Assembly (NCBI GenBank): GCA_903888515.1
Contig: CAISTY010000062.1
Span: 1 to 60,553 of the forward strand
Direction: 5' to 3'
Origin: Akkermansiaceae bacterium
Lineage (GTDB): Bacteria; Verrucomicrobiota; Verrucomicrobiia; Verrucomicrobiales; Akkermansiaceae
Length of the DNA: 60,553 nucleotides
Positions 10,096 through 19,022 of the stretch are shown in pieces; positions within the stretch are counted from its first letter, which is position 1; every line of letters starts with the position of its first letter. The translations under genes and the position numbers were made by a program. The notes beneath the pieces are model-generated. The model worked only from the letters and a program-made list of their open reading frames with translations, ran no database searches and was not told the DNA's origin.

Positions 10096-12631
10096 ATCAC
10101 ATCCCAATCCGACGATTCCCGACCACGAGGTTCTGCGCAAAATCGGTGGCGGAGCCTACGGCGAGGTGTGGCTGGCCTGCGGCGTGACCGGAGCGCTGCG
10201 GGCCGTGAAAGTGGTGTGGCGCGAAGACTTCGAGGATGAACGCGGATTCGAACGGGAGTTCGAGGGCATCCTGAAATACGAGCCGATTTCCCGCGACCAT
10301 CCGGGCTTGGTGAACATCCTGCATGTCGGACGGAGCCCCGACGGAGTGTCGTTTTATTATTACGTGATGGAACTCGGCGACGACATCAGGACCGGCCGGG
10401 ACATCAATCCGATAGAATATGAGCCTCGCACGTTGCGGGCGGATCATCATCAGGCGACGGGCGTGCCGTGGGATACCGGGGATTGCATCGATGTGGGCTT
10501 GCGCCTGGCCGAGGCGTTGCATCATTTGCACCAAAATGGCTTGGCACACCGCGATGTGAAGCCGTCGAATGTGATCTTCGTCAATGGCAAGGCCAAACTC
10601 GCGGATATCGGTCTGGTGGCTGCCCACGGCCAGCGGACATTCGTTGGCACCGAGGGATTCGTGCCGCCGGAAGGCCCGGGCTCCACGCAGGCGGATGTCT
10701 ATAGCCTGGGCAAGGTGTTGTATGAAATCGCCACCGGCAAGGACCGGATGAATTTCCCGGAATTGCCCGACGAGATGCCCGCAGGTGCCAAGCGCAAGCG
10801 CTGGCTGGAACTCAACCGGATCATCTGCGACGTCTGTGATCCCCGGATCTCCAAGCGCAGAATCTTAACGGCGGGGGCGCTTGCCGAGACACTGAGACGG
10901 ATCCAGCGCGGGAAAAGCCGCCATCGGAGTCAAGCGGCGGTTTGGCTCACCATTGCGGTTCTAACGGGTATTGTCTCTCTGGCAGGATGGGAAGCGACCA
11001 AGGATACGGCATGGATGAAACATTGGTCTGCCGCGATCAGCAAACCGAACCCAAGCGTGGGCATGCTGCGGGTGTTCAGCACGCCCGAGGGAGCCGACGT
11101 GCTCGATGCGAACGGCGTGCTGATCGGCACCACGCCGACACCCACGATGACGGCCCGCGTGGGTGAGGAGGTGCGTTTCACGCTGCGCAAGAGTGGCTAC
11201 CGTCCGTTAGAGATCCGTGGGATGATGACCCTCGTTGCGCTGCGCGAACCGCTGGCGTTTTCCGGACAGTTGGAGGTTTTTTGTCCCCCCAATCGGGGTG
11301 ATGCCTGGGTGGATCATCTGGGCAGTTCCTATCAAGCGGTCGAGGACCACCATGTCGGCACGGAATATGTCACGCAGGAAGTTTGGTCACAGTTTGCCAA
11401 GGCAACCAAGCTGGCGAAACAAGCGACGGAAACCCTCAGGATTTCACACAACGAACAAGAGGTGGATGTGGTGCTCGCCACGGCCGATGACACGAACGCC
11501 TTTTGCAGGTGGTTGCGGACCGGTGGCATCGCGGCGGGTTTTCTCACCGAGAATCACGAGGTGCTGGCGCTCCGGGATTTGACGTTGGAGAACCCGGGTC
11601 TGAGCAAGCGTGCCCGCCGTGACGACTTGAGAGCTTTCCAAGTGAAAATCCGGCAGATTGTTTATGGCCGGATCCTGCTCACCAGCAGTCCACCGGGAGC
11701 TGAAGTTTACATGAACCAACAGCTGGCAGGTACCACCGATGCTCCGTTGCTGATTCAGCATTTGAAGCCGGGAGTGATCGATCTGCGGTTAGTGCTGGAG
11801 GGCTACAAGCCTCGTCAGTTGAAGATCACGGTGATTCAAGGACAGACCGCTGAGGCAAGCGTGACTCTGGAAAAGAGCCAGGGAGTGGTGTTCGGGCAGG
11901 CTTGGGAGAACGGCATCCAGATGCACTTCGCCCCGCTCGGCAAGGATTTGATGATCTCGATTTGGGAAACCCGTGTCAGTGATTACGCCCTGTTCGTGAA
12001 GGAGTCCGGGCATATTGCGCCCCGACCTGCCTTTTTTGCCCAGACGCCCGATCACCCGGTGGTCAATGTTTCGCGGGATGACGCGGTGGCGTTCTGTGAT
12101 TGGTTGACCATTCGTGAACGCAAGGCCGAGCGGATTGCACAATCCCACGCTTACCGCCTGCCCACCGATCTGGAATGGAGTTTGATGGCGGGCTTGGAGG
12201 AAGAGGAGGGAATCAGCCCGGGATGGCGTGATGCCCATAAACAAAAGGTTTACCCATGGGGCACCGATTGGCCTGACGGCGAAAAAGTCGGCAATTTCGC
12301 CGACATGTCCGCCGACGGCATACCCGGAGTCCTGAGTGACCGGACGATTGCCGGTTACGACGATGGATTCCCCTACACCGCGCCCGTGGGTTCATTCCTG
12401 CCTAACAATCTCGGCCTTTTTGATCTGAGCGGCAATGTTCAGGAGTGGGTTGAGGACGAATACCTGAAGTTCGGCATCCATGCGCTCGGGGTGTTGCGCG
12501 GCGGCGGCTGGAATACCTATCAAACCGAAAACCTCTACACGGGTTCCCGAAACGCCGTTCCCCCCACCTATCAGGATTCCATCTATGGCTTCCGCGTCGT
12601 GCTGGCCAAAGTCCCGCCAAAATCGGAATAA
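10085..12631 (+). CDS. Membrane Ser/Thr kinase with PEGA and FGE-like domains
   Basis: Protein of 848 residues. The kinase domain has a glycine loop IGGGAYGEVW, catalytic lysine AVKVVW, catalytic loop HRDVKPSNV and a metal loop LADIGL in place of the usual DFG. A transmembrane helix (WLTIAVLTGIVSLAGW) follows. Outside the membrane are two PEGA-like modules (STPEGADVLD and SSPPGAEVYMN) and a C-terminal formylglycine-generating-enzyme-like domain (VNVSRDDAVAFCDWL, LPTDLEWSLMAG, GNVQEWVED, VLRGGGWN). The cysteine pair expected in active FGE is not evident, so that domain is more likely a ligand or sugar sensor. It probably signals to or with the sigma factor encoded just upstream. ATG 10085 starts inside the sigma gene. 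Confidence 0.85.
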   Translation: MLVRSHPNPTIPDHEVLRKIGGGAYGEVWLACGVTGALRAVKVVWREDFEDERGFEREFEGILKYEPISRDHPGLVNILHVGRSPDGVSFYYYVMELGDDIRTGRDINPIEYEPRTLRADHHQATGVPWDTGDCIDVGLRLAEALHHLHQNGLAHRDVKPSNVIFVNGKAKLADIGLVAAHGQRTFVGTEGFVPPEGPGSTQADVYSLGKVLYEIATGKDRMNFPELPDEMPAGAKRKRWLELNRIICDVCDPRISKRRILTAGALAETLRRIQRGKSRHRSQAAVWLTIAVLTGIVSLAGWEATKDTAWMKHWSAAISKPNPSVGMLRVFSTPEGADVLDANGVLIGTTPTPTMTARVGEEVRFTLRKSGYRPLEIRGMMTLVALREPLAFSGQLEVFCPPNRGDAWVDHLGSSYQAVEDHHVGTEYVTQEVWSQFAKATKLAKQATETLRISHNEQEVDVVLATADDTNAFCRWLRTGGIAAGFLTENHEVLALRDLTLENPGLSKRARRDDLRAFQVKIRQIVYGRILLTSSPPGAEVYMNQQLAGTTDAPLLIQHLKPGVIDLRLVLEGYKPRQLKITVIQGQTAEASVTLEKSQGVVFGQAWENGIQMHFAPLGKDLMISIWETRVSDYALFVKESGHIAPRPAFFAQTPDHPVVNVSRDDAVAFCDWLTIRERKAERIAQSHAYRLPTDLEWSLMAGLEEEEGISPGWRDAHKQKVYPWGTDWPDGEKVGNFADMSADGIPGVLSDRTIAGYDDGFPYTAPVGSFLPNNLGLFDLSGNVQEWVEDEYLKFGIHALGVLRGGGWNTYQTENLYTGSRNAVPPTYQDSIYGFRVVLAKVPPKSE

Positions 12632-12852
12632 GCCACCACCCGCCAACCCGCCCGATCCCGGGTTTGAATTCCAGATTTCAAAGGGGCGTCTTCAGTCCCA
12701 CGGCCTTGGCGAGTTCCTGCTGGCGTGCCTGGATGGTCATGGCGAAAAATTTGTGCGCAAAATGCTTGCACACCCGCAATAAGGTGGCACATTTCCCCCG
12801 CAACATGATTAACAAAGGCGGAAAACTAATGTATTCGCTTCCCGAACACGCT
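12632..12852. other. Gap between kinase and sulfur operon
   Basis: About 220 bases with no confident gene. A short minus-strand open frame ending at 12678 (product ending ARQQELAKAVGLKTPL) looks mildly coding and might be the end of a decayed gene, but I recognise no family. The operon promoter should lie toward the right end; AT-rich sequence near 12808-12838 is a possible site. Confidence 0.3.
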
Positions 12853-12943
12853 CCATTCACCCGTGACCCGCGCCAGATGCGGGATTCACCCCGTTCCCGG
12901 CGCTTGGCTGGCAACCCGCAGACCCGGCTCAGCGCTTGAATCC
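12853..12943 (+). promoter_or_regulatory. Candidate SAM-I/IV-clan riboswitch leader of cysI
   Basis: The leader contains GCGCCAG (12872-12878) able to pair with CTGGC (12908-12912). The latter runs into GGCAACCC, the conserved core of the S-box/SAM-IV clan. Some 15 bases later comes GCGCTTGAATCC, resembling the SAM-I tail GGTGCTAAATCC. A CCCGC/GCGGG hairpin lies within. Position directly upstream of a sulfite reductase operon fits. The match is from memory and incomplete; the kink-turn and P1 helix were not confirmed, so this is a candidate only. Confidence 0.35.
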
Positions 12944-12976
12944 TTCGCTCACAAATTACGAATCCCAGCCACCCTT

Positions 12977-14731
12977 ATGTCAGAAGAAAAGCCCCTTGCC
13001 GCCAACGAATCCATCAAGACCCGCAGCAATTACCTCCGCGGCACCATCGCCGCAGGTCTCGCGGACACCTCCACAGGCGCGATCCCGGAGGATGACGGGC
13101 AATTGCTCAAGTTCCATGGCACCTATCAGCAGGATGACCGCGACCTGCGTGCCGAACGCCGCAAACAGAAGTTGGAGAAAGCCTACTCGTTCATGGTCCG
13201 CATCCGCGTGCCGGGGGGGGTGGTCACTCCCGCACAGTGGCTGGAAACCGACCGTCTGGCCACCCGCTTCGCCAACGGCACGATCAAGTTAACCACCCGC
13301 CAGGCGTTCCAGTTTCACGGCATCATCAAAAGCGATCTCAAGCGCACGATCCGGGAGATCAACCAAGCCGCCATGGATACCATCGCCGCCTGCGGCGACG
13401 TGAACCGCAACGTGATGTGCAACCCGAATCCATATCTATCCGCCGTGCATGGGGAAGTGCTCAAACTGGCCCGGGATATTTCCAGCCACCTCACCCCGCA
13501 AACCCGCGCCTATCATGAGATCTGGCTCGATGATGAGCAAATCGCCGGCGGCGAGGAGGATGTGGAACCAATCTATGGCAAGACCTATCTGCCGCGGAAG
13601 TTCAAGATCGCCATCGCCGTGCCTCCATCCAACGACGTCGATGTCTTCGCCAACTGCCTTGCTTTCATCGCCATCGTCGAGGACGGCAAACTTGTGGGAT
13701 TCAATGTCGCCGTCGGCGGTGGCATGGGCTCATCCCACGGCAATCTGGCGACCTATCCGCGCCTTGCCGATGTCATCGGCTTCTGCACACCCGCGCAAGT
13801 CGTTGAGGTGGCGGAAAAAACCGTGCTGGTACAACGCGACTTCGGCGACCGCACGGAGCGCAAGCACGCACGCTTCAAATACACCGTGGACGATCACGGC
13901 GCGGCTTGGATCCTGGAGAAAATCAACGCTTATCTCGGCTACGCGCTGGAACCGGCCCGGCCGTTCGTGTTTGAGGACAACGGCGACCGGTTCGGTTGGG
14001 TGGATGACTCTAACGGAAACTCGCATCTCACAATCTGCGTGCAGGGCGGACGCGTGCTCGACACCCCGGCCTATCCGCTTCTCAGCGGCTTGCGTGAGAT
14101 CGCCAAGGTGCATGATGGAGACATGCGCCTCACCGCCAACCAGAACCTCATCATCGCCAATGTCTCGCCGGCAAAACGACCGGCGATCAATTTATTGTTA
14201 GACAAATACGGCATCAGCGACAGCTACCGGCACAGCGCGCTGCGCCTGAACTCGCTGGCCTGTGTCGCGTTGCCGACCTGCGGACTCGCGCTGGCCGAAG
14301 CCGAACGCCACCTGCCCAACCTGCTCACCGAACTCGAGGAAATCATCGAACATCACGGCCTCCGTCATGACGCCATCACACTGCGCATGACCGGATGTCC
14401 TAACGGATGCGCCCGGCCGTTTATCGCGGAGATCGGCATTGTCGGCCGCGCACCCGGCCGTTACAACGTCTATCTCGGCGGCGGCTTTGCCGGCCAGCGA
14501 CTGGCGAAACTCTATCGTGAGAGTGTGCCCGCCGACGCGATCAAGCCGCTGCTCGCGCCGATCATCGCCCGCTACGCGCATGAGCGCGACGACGGCGAGC
14601 GTTTCGGTGATTTTTGCATCCGCGCCGGTTATGTGGCGGCTACCGTACAGGGTGCGGATTTCCATCAGAATATCAACCCTGAAGCCTTCACCAAGGCTGG
14701 ACCCAACCTTCAGGAAACACCGCTTTCATGA
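12977..14731 (+). CDS. cysI: Assimilatory sulfite reductase hemoprotein (CysI-like)
   Basis: Protein of 584 residues of the nitrite/sulfite reductase family that reduces sulfite to sulfide with siroheme and a 4Fe-4S cluster. Visible are two ferredoxin-like repeats and the cluster/siroheme cysteines in [11 protein letters not shown] and [10 protein letters not shown], plus [11 protein letters not shown] in the N-terminal half. ATG 12977 (MSEEKPLAA) is the natural start; the frame is open upstream through the leader. It overlaps cysH by ATGA. No flavoprotein cysJ is in the window, so the electron donor is unknown. Confidence 0.88.
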   Translation: MSEEKPLAANESIKTRSNYLRGTIAAGLADTSTGAIPEDDGQLLKFHGTYQQDDRDLRAERRKQKLEKAYSFMVRIRVPGGVVTPAQWLETDRLATRFANGTIKLTTRQAFQFHGIIKSDLKRTIREINQAAMDTIAACGDVNRNVMCNPNPYLSAVHGEVLKLARDISSHLTPQTRAYHEIWLDDEQIAGGEEDVEPIYGKTYLPRKFKIAIAVPPSNDVDVFANCLAFIAIVEDGKLVGFNVAVGGGMGSSHGNLATYPRLADVIGFCTPAQVVEVAEKTVLVQRDFGDRTERKHARFKYTVDDHGAAWILEKINAYLGYALEPARPFVFEDNGDRFGWVDDSNGNSHLTICVQGGRVLDTPAYPLLSGLREIAKVHDGDMRLTANQNLIIANVSPAKRPAINLLLDKYGISDSYRHSALRLNSLACVALPTCGLALAEAERHLPNLLTELEEIIEHHGLRHDAITLRMTGCPNGCARPFIAEIGIVGRAPGRYNVYLGGGFAGQRLAKLYRESVPADAIKPLLAPIIARYAHERDDGERFGDFCIRAGYVAATVQGADFHQNINPEAFTKAGPNLQETPLS

Positions 14732-15453
14732 CTCAGGTGATGACGCTCGACACCCTCTCCGACGAGCTTTCCGCCGCTCTCGCGCCGTTGCGTGCGGGCG
14801 AACGGATCCGCCTGCTCCACGAACGGTTAGGCACGCGGCTGGTGGCCACCACAAGTTTCGGCATCCAGGCTGCGATCATGCTTCACCTCATCCATGTGCA
14901 CGCGCCGGAGATCCCGGTGGTGTTCATCGATACCGGGTTTTTGTTTCCCGAAACCTACCGTTATGCGGAAGACCTGATCACGCGCTTCAAGCTGGACCTC
15001 CGGATCTATCAACCCACGGTTTCCGCCGCCCGCATGCAAGCCCTCTGGGGCGAACTCTGGACACAGGGGAAAGCGGGCGCGGACCGATATGCCATGCTCA
15101 GCAAAATCGAACCTCTCAACCGCGCTCTCAACGAAACCGGGGCGGATGTCTGGCTCAGCGGCCTGCGCCGGTCGCAGTCCCACACCCGTGCCGATCGACC
15201 GTTGATCGAACGGCAAAAAAATACCCTCAAAGCCTATCCGATCCTTGATTGGGCGGACGCCCAGGTGGATCACTACTTCCATCAGCATGATCTGCCGCGC
15301 CATCCACTGGCCGCCATGGGCTACGTCACCATGGGCGACTGGCACAGCACCCGCCCCGCAGTGAATGAACCCGCTGCGGCGACGCGCTTCAACGGTGAAA
15401 AATATGAATGCGGTCTGCACCTTGCATCCGGGGTGGCGGATTTCCAAATATGA
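14728..15453 (+). CDS. cysH: Phosphoadenylyl-sulfate (PAPS) reductase
   Basis: Protein of 241 residues that reduces PAPS to sulfite with thioredoxin. It shows [13 protein letters not shown] (PP-loop-like start), [23 protein letters not shown] and the catalytic C-terminal cysteine in KYECGLH. The paired cysteines that hold the 4Fe-4S cluster in APS-type reductases are absent, which argues for PAPS as substrate. The start codon overlaps the cysI stop (ATGA), so the two are translationally coupled. The product of this step is the substrate of CysI. Confidence 0.87.
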   Translation: MTQVMTLDTLSDELSAALAPLRAGERIRLLHERLGTRLVATTSFGIQAAIMLHLIHVHAPEIPVVFIDTGFLFPETYRYAEDLITRFKLDLRIYQPTVSAARMQALWGELWTQGKAGADRYAMLSKIEPLNRALNETGADVWLSGLRRSQSHTRADRPLIERQKNTLKAYPILDWADAQVDHYFHQHDLPRHPLAAMGYVTMGDWHSTRPAVNEPAAATRFNGEKYECGLHLASGVADFQI

Positions 15454-15464
15454 CAGAAGATTCA

Positions 15465-15575
15465 AGACTTGAAGACACAAGACACAAGAGAAGAAATATC
15501 ACCTCTTCTTCTCTTCATCATTCATTCTTCCTCTTTTCTTGAATCTTGCAGTCTTGTGTCTTGCGTCTTATTCCC
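15465..15575. repeat. AAGACAC heptamer repeats forming an inverted pair
   Basis: Between cysH and cysK the left arm reads AGATTCAAGACTTGAAGAC then 7-bp steps of ACACAAG. The right arm holds CTTGAATCTTG and GTCTTGTGTCTTG in the opposite orientation, separated by a CTT-rich spacer. The two arms can fold into a long imperfect hairpin. It lies inside an otherwise tight operon and may affect cysK mRNA levels. Confidence 0.5.
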
Positions 15576-15605
15576 TATAACTGATAATCGATAACCACCC
15601 CACCC

Positions 15606-16565
15606 ATGAACATCGCCGCAAACATGGTTGCCACCGTCGGCAACACCCCGCTCATTCGTCTCAACCACGTCACCGCCGGTCTCGACGCCGAGATCTGCGT
15701 CAAGGCGGAATTCTTCAACCCGCTCTTCAGCGTCAAGGACCGCATCGGCAAATCCATGATCGAAGCCGCCGAACGCGACGGCTTGCTCAAACCCGGCGGC
15801 CTGATCATCGAGCCTACCTCCGGCAACACCGGCATCGCGCTCGCCTTCATCGCCCGCGCCAAGGGCTACCGCTGCATCCTCACCATGCCCGAAAGCATGT
15901 CGATCGAACGCCGCGTGCTGCTGCGCATGTTAGGTGCCGAGATCGTGCTCACCCCGCGCGCCCGCGGCATGAACGGCGCCATCGCCATGGCCCAACAATT
16001 GTTAGAAGAATCCCCCGACGCCTTCGGACCCGGTCAATTCGACAATCCGGCCAACCCCCAGGTCCACCGTGAAACCACCGCCGAGGAAATCTGGCGCGAT
16101 ACCGATGGGCAAATCGATGCGTTCGTCGCGGGGGTCGGCACCGGCGGCACCCTCACCGGCGTGTCCGAAGTCCTCAAATCCCGCCGTGATGTGAAATGCT
16201 TCGCGGTTGAACCCGCAGCCAGTCCGGTGATTTCCGGCGGCCAGCCAGGCCCCCACATGATTCAGGGCATCGGTGCCGGCTTCATCCCGAAAAACCTCAA
16301 CGTCGGAATCGTGGACGAGGTTCTGTTAGTGACCAATGACGACGCCTTCGCCACCGCCCAGGCATTGGCCCAACAGGAAGGTCTGCCCGCCGGGATCTCG
16401 ACGGGCGCCAATGTGTGGGCCGCCATGCAAGTAGCCAAACGTCCCGAGTTCAAAGGCAAACGCATCGTCACTATCGGCTGTTCCTCCACCGAACGCTACC
16501 TCTCGACCCCGCTCGCCGAAAAAGTCCGCGAGGAAGTCACCCGCCTGCCCGTGCGCGAGATCTAA
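15606..16565 (+). CDS. cysK: Cysteine synthase A
   Basis: Pyridoxal-phosphate enzyme of 319 residues that makes cysteine from O-acetylserine and sulfide. The cofactor lysine sits in [11 protein letters not shown], the substrate-binding loop is [10 protein letters not shown], and the phosphate-binding glycine loop is [11 protein letters not shown]. Length is normal. It completes the cysI-cysH-cysK route from PAPS to cysteine. The 150-base gap before it contains only heptamer repeats, so it may be in the same transcript. Confidence 0.92.
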   Translation: MNIAANMVATVGNTPLIRLNHVTAGLDAEICVKAEFFNPLFSVKDRIGKSMIEAAERDGLLKPGGLIIEPTSGNTGIALAFIARAKGYRCILTMPESMSIERRVLLRMLGAEIVLTPRARGMNGAIAMAQQLLEESPDAFGPGQFDNPANPQVHRETTAEEIWRDTDGQIDAFVAGVGTGGTLTGVSEVLKSRRDVKCFAVEPAASPVISGGQPGPHMIQGIGAGFIPKNLNVGIVDEVLLVTNDDAFATAQALAQQEGLPAGISTGANVWAAMQVAKRPEFKGKRIVTIGCSSTERYLSTPLAEKVREEVTRLPVREI

Positions 16566-16572
16566 CAGGAAC

Positions 16573-16590
16573 GCGGATCTCCAGACCCGC
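16573..16590. repeat. GCGGATCT-CC-AGACCCGC palindromic repeat
   Basis: Variant of the GCGAGTCT-CC-AGACTCGC family seen before cinA and inside uvrA. It lies just after the cysK stop. Confidence 0.5.
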
Positions 16591-16618
16591 ATGCGCATGA
16601 ATCGCCCGATAACACGAG

Positions 16619-16637
16619 CGTGGACGCCTCGTCCACG
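16619..16637. terminator. Hairpin CGTGGACG-CCT-CGTCCACG between convergent genes
   Basis: Perfect 8-bp inverted repeat with a 3-base loop in the gap between cysK and the opposing genes. It could terminate transcription from both sides, though no T run follows, and it may instead be a dispersed repeat. Confidence 0.4.
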
Positions 16638-16644
16638 TAATGCG

Positions 16645-16812
16645 TCAGGGAATGGGTTGCCTTAACCCTGCCCGCAGGGCGACGAGCACCAGGAGCAGGG
16701 CGATGCCATGGAGAATGGTGGCGCTCGTTTTGCCGGAACCGGCTAACAGGATGGCGTCGAGCGAGGTGAAGAGCGCGATGACTCCGGCGAAGTGCAGCGT
16801 TTCTGTTTTCAG
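16645..16812 (-). CDS. Candidate 55-residue two-helix membrane protein
   Basis: Just after the stop of the DUF3108 gene on the same strand, an open frame reads LKTETLHFAGVIALFTSLDA, then ILLAGSGK and ILHGIALLLVLVALRAGLRQ. This gives two hydrophobic segments with a basic end. No ATG opens it: the only start candidate near the upstream stop is CTG at 16812, with no strong Shine-Dalgarno, so expression would probably rely on coupling to the upstream gene. I recognise no family. The ordered hydrophobic pattern suggests a real small membrane protein. Confidence 0.4.
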   Translation of the reverse strand: MKTETLHFAGVIALFTSLDAILLAGSGKTSATILHGIALLLVLVALRAGLRQPIP

Positions 16813-16819
16813 GAGGGCT

Positions 16820-17662
16820 TCACAATTTCTGATAGTCCGTGAGGGTGGCGCGGATGTCGCCGATGAACACGGCGGCCCTGAATTCCACCGGGATGCGCTC
16901 GGCGTCGTCGCTGAGCCAGAGGGTGGCGTCGGATTTCATTTTTTTGTAGGGGAGTAATTCGAGGGTCTTGCGGTCGATTTTGCGCATGCCGACGCTGAGG
17001 CGGATGGTCTTGCGTTTGAGATGGACTTCGCGATCCCGCACATTGACGCGGAGCAGATAGGGGGTTCCGAAGGGGTGGACGACGAGCGAGATTTGATCGC
17101 CGATGGCGAGTTTCTGGCTGCGGACATGCAGCATGGCGGAGAAGATATCGAACACCGGGGTGAACTGGAAACTGCGTTTTTTTTCGCTCTTGGTTTGCTT
17201 GTCGAGGAGTTGGGTGGATTCCAGGAATTCGACGTGATCGGCGAAGAAGCGGGTGGTGGTGGTGGAGGATTCCTTTTCGTCGGTTTCCACGGCGTGGAAG
17301 AGGCGGGGGCGGAGGGAGGACGCATTGAGTTCTGACCAGGAAGTACTTTGATAGGGGAAAAGCAGGGCGGCGGGGCCGAGGCTGGTTGCGGAAGATCGCA
17401 CGACAAACATATCCGGCTTATTGGGATTGGGCGGCGTGAACTCCAGCCGCAATTTGCCTGCGTTGACCAGGCCTTTCCAGCTGACCTGGAGGTTGAGCAC
17501 GCTGGCCGGGACCGGCGGGTAGGATCCCGGTGCGGGGGAGGTGAGTTCTTTTTGCCAAGCCGGCTCTTCAGCCGCGAGAACGGCTGGGGCAAATGCAAGG
17601 AAAAGCAGGGAGCGCAATGCCATGAGAACGCGTGGGACGAAAGCCGCTTGGGGATTATTCAT
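16820..17662 (-). CDS. Exported DUF3108-like protein
   Basis: Protein of 280 residues with a signal peptide (ALRSLLFLAFAPAVLAAEE); the start could also be the internal ATG at 17623. The mature part is beta-rich, with features I associate with DUF3108: a TRFFADHVEFLES segment, a KRSFQFTPVFDIFSAMLHVR segment in the middle, and LWLSDDAERIPVEFRAAVFIGDIRATL near the end. The family is periplasmic or cell-surface with unknown function. A small membrane-protein frame may follow in the same transcript. Confidence 0.65.
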   Translation of the reverse strand: MNNPQAAFVPRVLMALRSLLFLAFAPAVLAAEEPAWQKELTSPAPGSYPPVPASVLNLQVSWKGLVNAGKLRLEFTPPNPNKPDMFVVRSSATSLGPAALLFPYQSTSWSELNASSLRPRLFHAVETDEKESSTTTTRFFADHVEFLESTQLLDKQTKSEKKRSFQFTPVFDIFSAMLHVRSQKLAIGDQISLVVHPFGTPYLLRVNVRDREVHLKRKTIRLSVGMRKIDRKTLELLPYKKMKSDATLWLSDDAERIPVEFRAAVFIGDIRATLTDYQKL

Positions 17663-17865
17663 GGGTGAAGGCCGTTGGAAGACCAGTGCCGGACCGGAGG
17701 GCGCGGAAATGGGGTGGTTTCTGGAATACCCCGTTCATGTATTTGCTCTTAACCGCCACTGAAGGATCTGCCAAGGAAAAAGCTTGTCAAGCTTGACCTT
17801 GACCCTCGGTTTGTATCATGTTTTTTCACTAGTTAAACTCGAAAGCTCCTTCAAGGGTGATAGCC
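17663..17865. other. Divergent promoter region of DUF3108 and tauE genes
   Basis: About 200 bases between divergent transcription units. It holds the AAGCTTG palindrome and promoter candidate described separately; nothing else stands out. Confidence 0.4.
17780..17819 (+). promoter_or_regulatory. Palindromic operator and promoter candidate before tauE
   Basis: A perfect 7-bp palindrome AAGCTTG-T-CAAGCTT (17780-17794) overlaps a TTGACC -35-like box (17793-17798). A -10-like TATCAT sits at 17814-17819; the 15-base spacer is short. A repressor or activator dimer binding the palindrome could control the exporter gene downstream. No regulator gene is adjacent. Confidence 0.35.
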
Positions 17866-18015
17866 ATGTCTATTTCTGATGAACTAACAGCATTTCCCAA
17901 ACTGCGGCGTCGCGAAGTGTTGATGTCGATGCTGACGGCGCGGACAGCTTGGCGGATGAAGCCCCGACACATGAACCCATGCCCGCCGCTGCGGGTTGAC
18001 AGATCCCGGCATTGA
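17866..18015 (+). CDS. Candidate 49-residue upstream peptide coupled to tauE
   Basis: ATG at 17866 is preceded by AAGGGTGA about 8 bases upstream, a better Shine-Dalgarno than most genes here. The frame encodes MSISDELTAFPKLRRREVLM, then a basic tail, and stops at 18013-18015, where TTGA joins its TGA to the TTG start of the exporter. This fits a coupled leader peptide or a small regulator. No family is recognised, and it might be fortuitous. Confidence 0.35.
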   Translation: MSISDELTAFPKLRRREVLMSMLTARTAWRMKPRHMNPCPPLRVDRSRH

Positions 18016-18785
18016 GCGATTCCACCCCACTATCCCCGCTGCAACTCACGCTGCTATTTGTCGCGGGGCTATGCGGTGGCTTCATCGATGCGATTGCGGG
18101 CGGCGGCGGACTGATCACACTGCCTGCCTTGTTAGCAGCGGGCTTGCCGCCGCAAGTGGCGCTGGGGACGAACAAGCTGCAGTCGGCCTGCGGGACGAGC
18201 ATCGCGCTGTGGCGATATGCCAAAGCGGGATTCACCGGGACGCCGGGTTTGTGGTTGGCGGTGATGATGGCGAGCATCGCCAGCATGGGCGGGGCCTATG
18301 CGGTGAGCGTGCTGGACCAGGAGATGCTGCGGCAGGTGATCCCCTGGATGCTCGCCGCGGTAGCCATCTATACCGCTTGCAACCGGCGCTTCGGCATTCA
18401 TCCCCACAAGCCGCGGGTGCCGCTCGCGGTGCTGGCGCTTGTGTTGGGGACCGCGCTCGGGTTTTACGACGGATTTTTCGGGCCGGGCACCGGATCGTTC
18501 TGGACGCTGGCCCTGGTAGTGTTGGCCGGTCTGGAACTGCGCCATGCCACCGGTTATACCAAGGCGGCCAATCTGGCGAGCAATCTGGGATCACTGGCGG
18601 TGTTTCTAACACTCGGCTCGGTGCACGCGCTGGCGGCCGGCGCGATGATAGGAGGGCAGATGCTGGGGGCCAGGCTGGGCGCTGGCCTGGCCATCCGCAA
18701 GGGCGCGCGCCTGATCCGCCCGGTGTTCCTCACGGTGGTGTTCGCCATGACCCTCAAGTTGCTGTGGGACACATGGTGCAGTTGA
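18012..18785 (+). CDS. TauE/SafE (TSUP) family membrane exporter
   Basis: Membrane protein of 257 residues with about eight helices and the family pattern of two repeats: a GGFIDAIAGGGGLITLPALL segment near the N-terminus and GFYDGFFGPGTGSFW in the second half. TSUP proteins move sulfite, sulfoacetate or other anions. The nearby sulfite-reducing operon makes sulfite export plausible, but an opposing gene separates them, so that link is inference. The TTG start overlaps the stop of a candidate small peptide. Confidence 0.82.
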   Translation: MSDSTPLSPLQLTLLFVAGLCGGFIDAIAGGGGLITLPALLAAGLPPQVALGTNKLQSACGTSIALWRYAKAGFTGTPGLWLAVMMASIASMGGAYAVSVLDQEMLRQVIPWMLAAVAIYTACNRRFGIHPHKPRVPLAVLALVLGTALGFYDGFFGPGTGSFWTLALVVLAGLELRHATGYTKAANLASNLGSLAVFLTLGSVHALAAGAMIGGQMLGARLGAGLAIRKGARLIRPVFLTVVFAMTLKLLWDTWCS

Positions 18786-19022
18786 ACGCGGACCATGGTC
18801 GCAAAATCATGGGACGGGGCAATGATCCGATAATGACTGCGTTCGCGCCAGTTTCTTGAGGCGTTTTGCCGAGATGAATTTCCTCGCTTGCAAACCATTC
18901 GCTGCTGAACCCGCCGATTTCCTGAAAAGCCCGGGTTTCACAGAACACAAAGCAACCGGCCACCCGCGAGGCGCGTGGAATCGTTCTTGGCGGGTCCACC
19001 GGAAATTGATTGCATCGTGCCG
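18786..19022. other. Gap before the DUF1080 gene
   Basis: About 240 bases with no gene, hairpin or repeat that I can support. It must contain the promoter of the DUF1080 gene. Confidence 0.4.
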
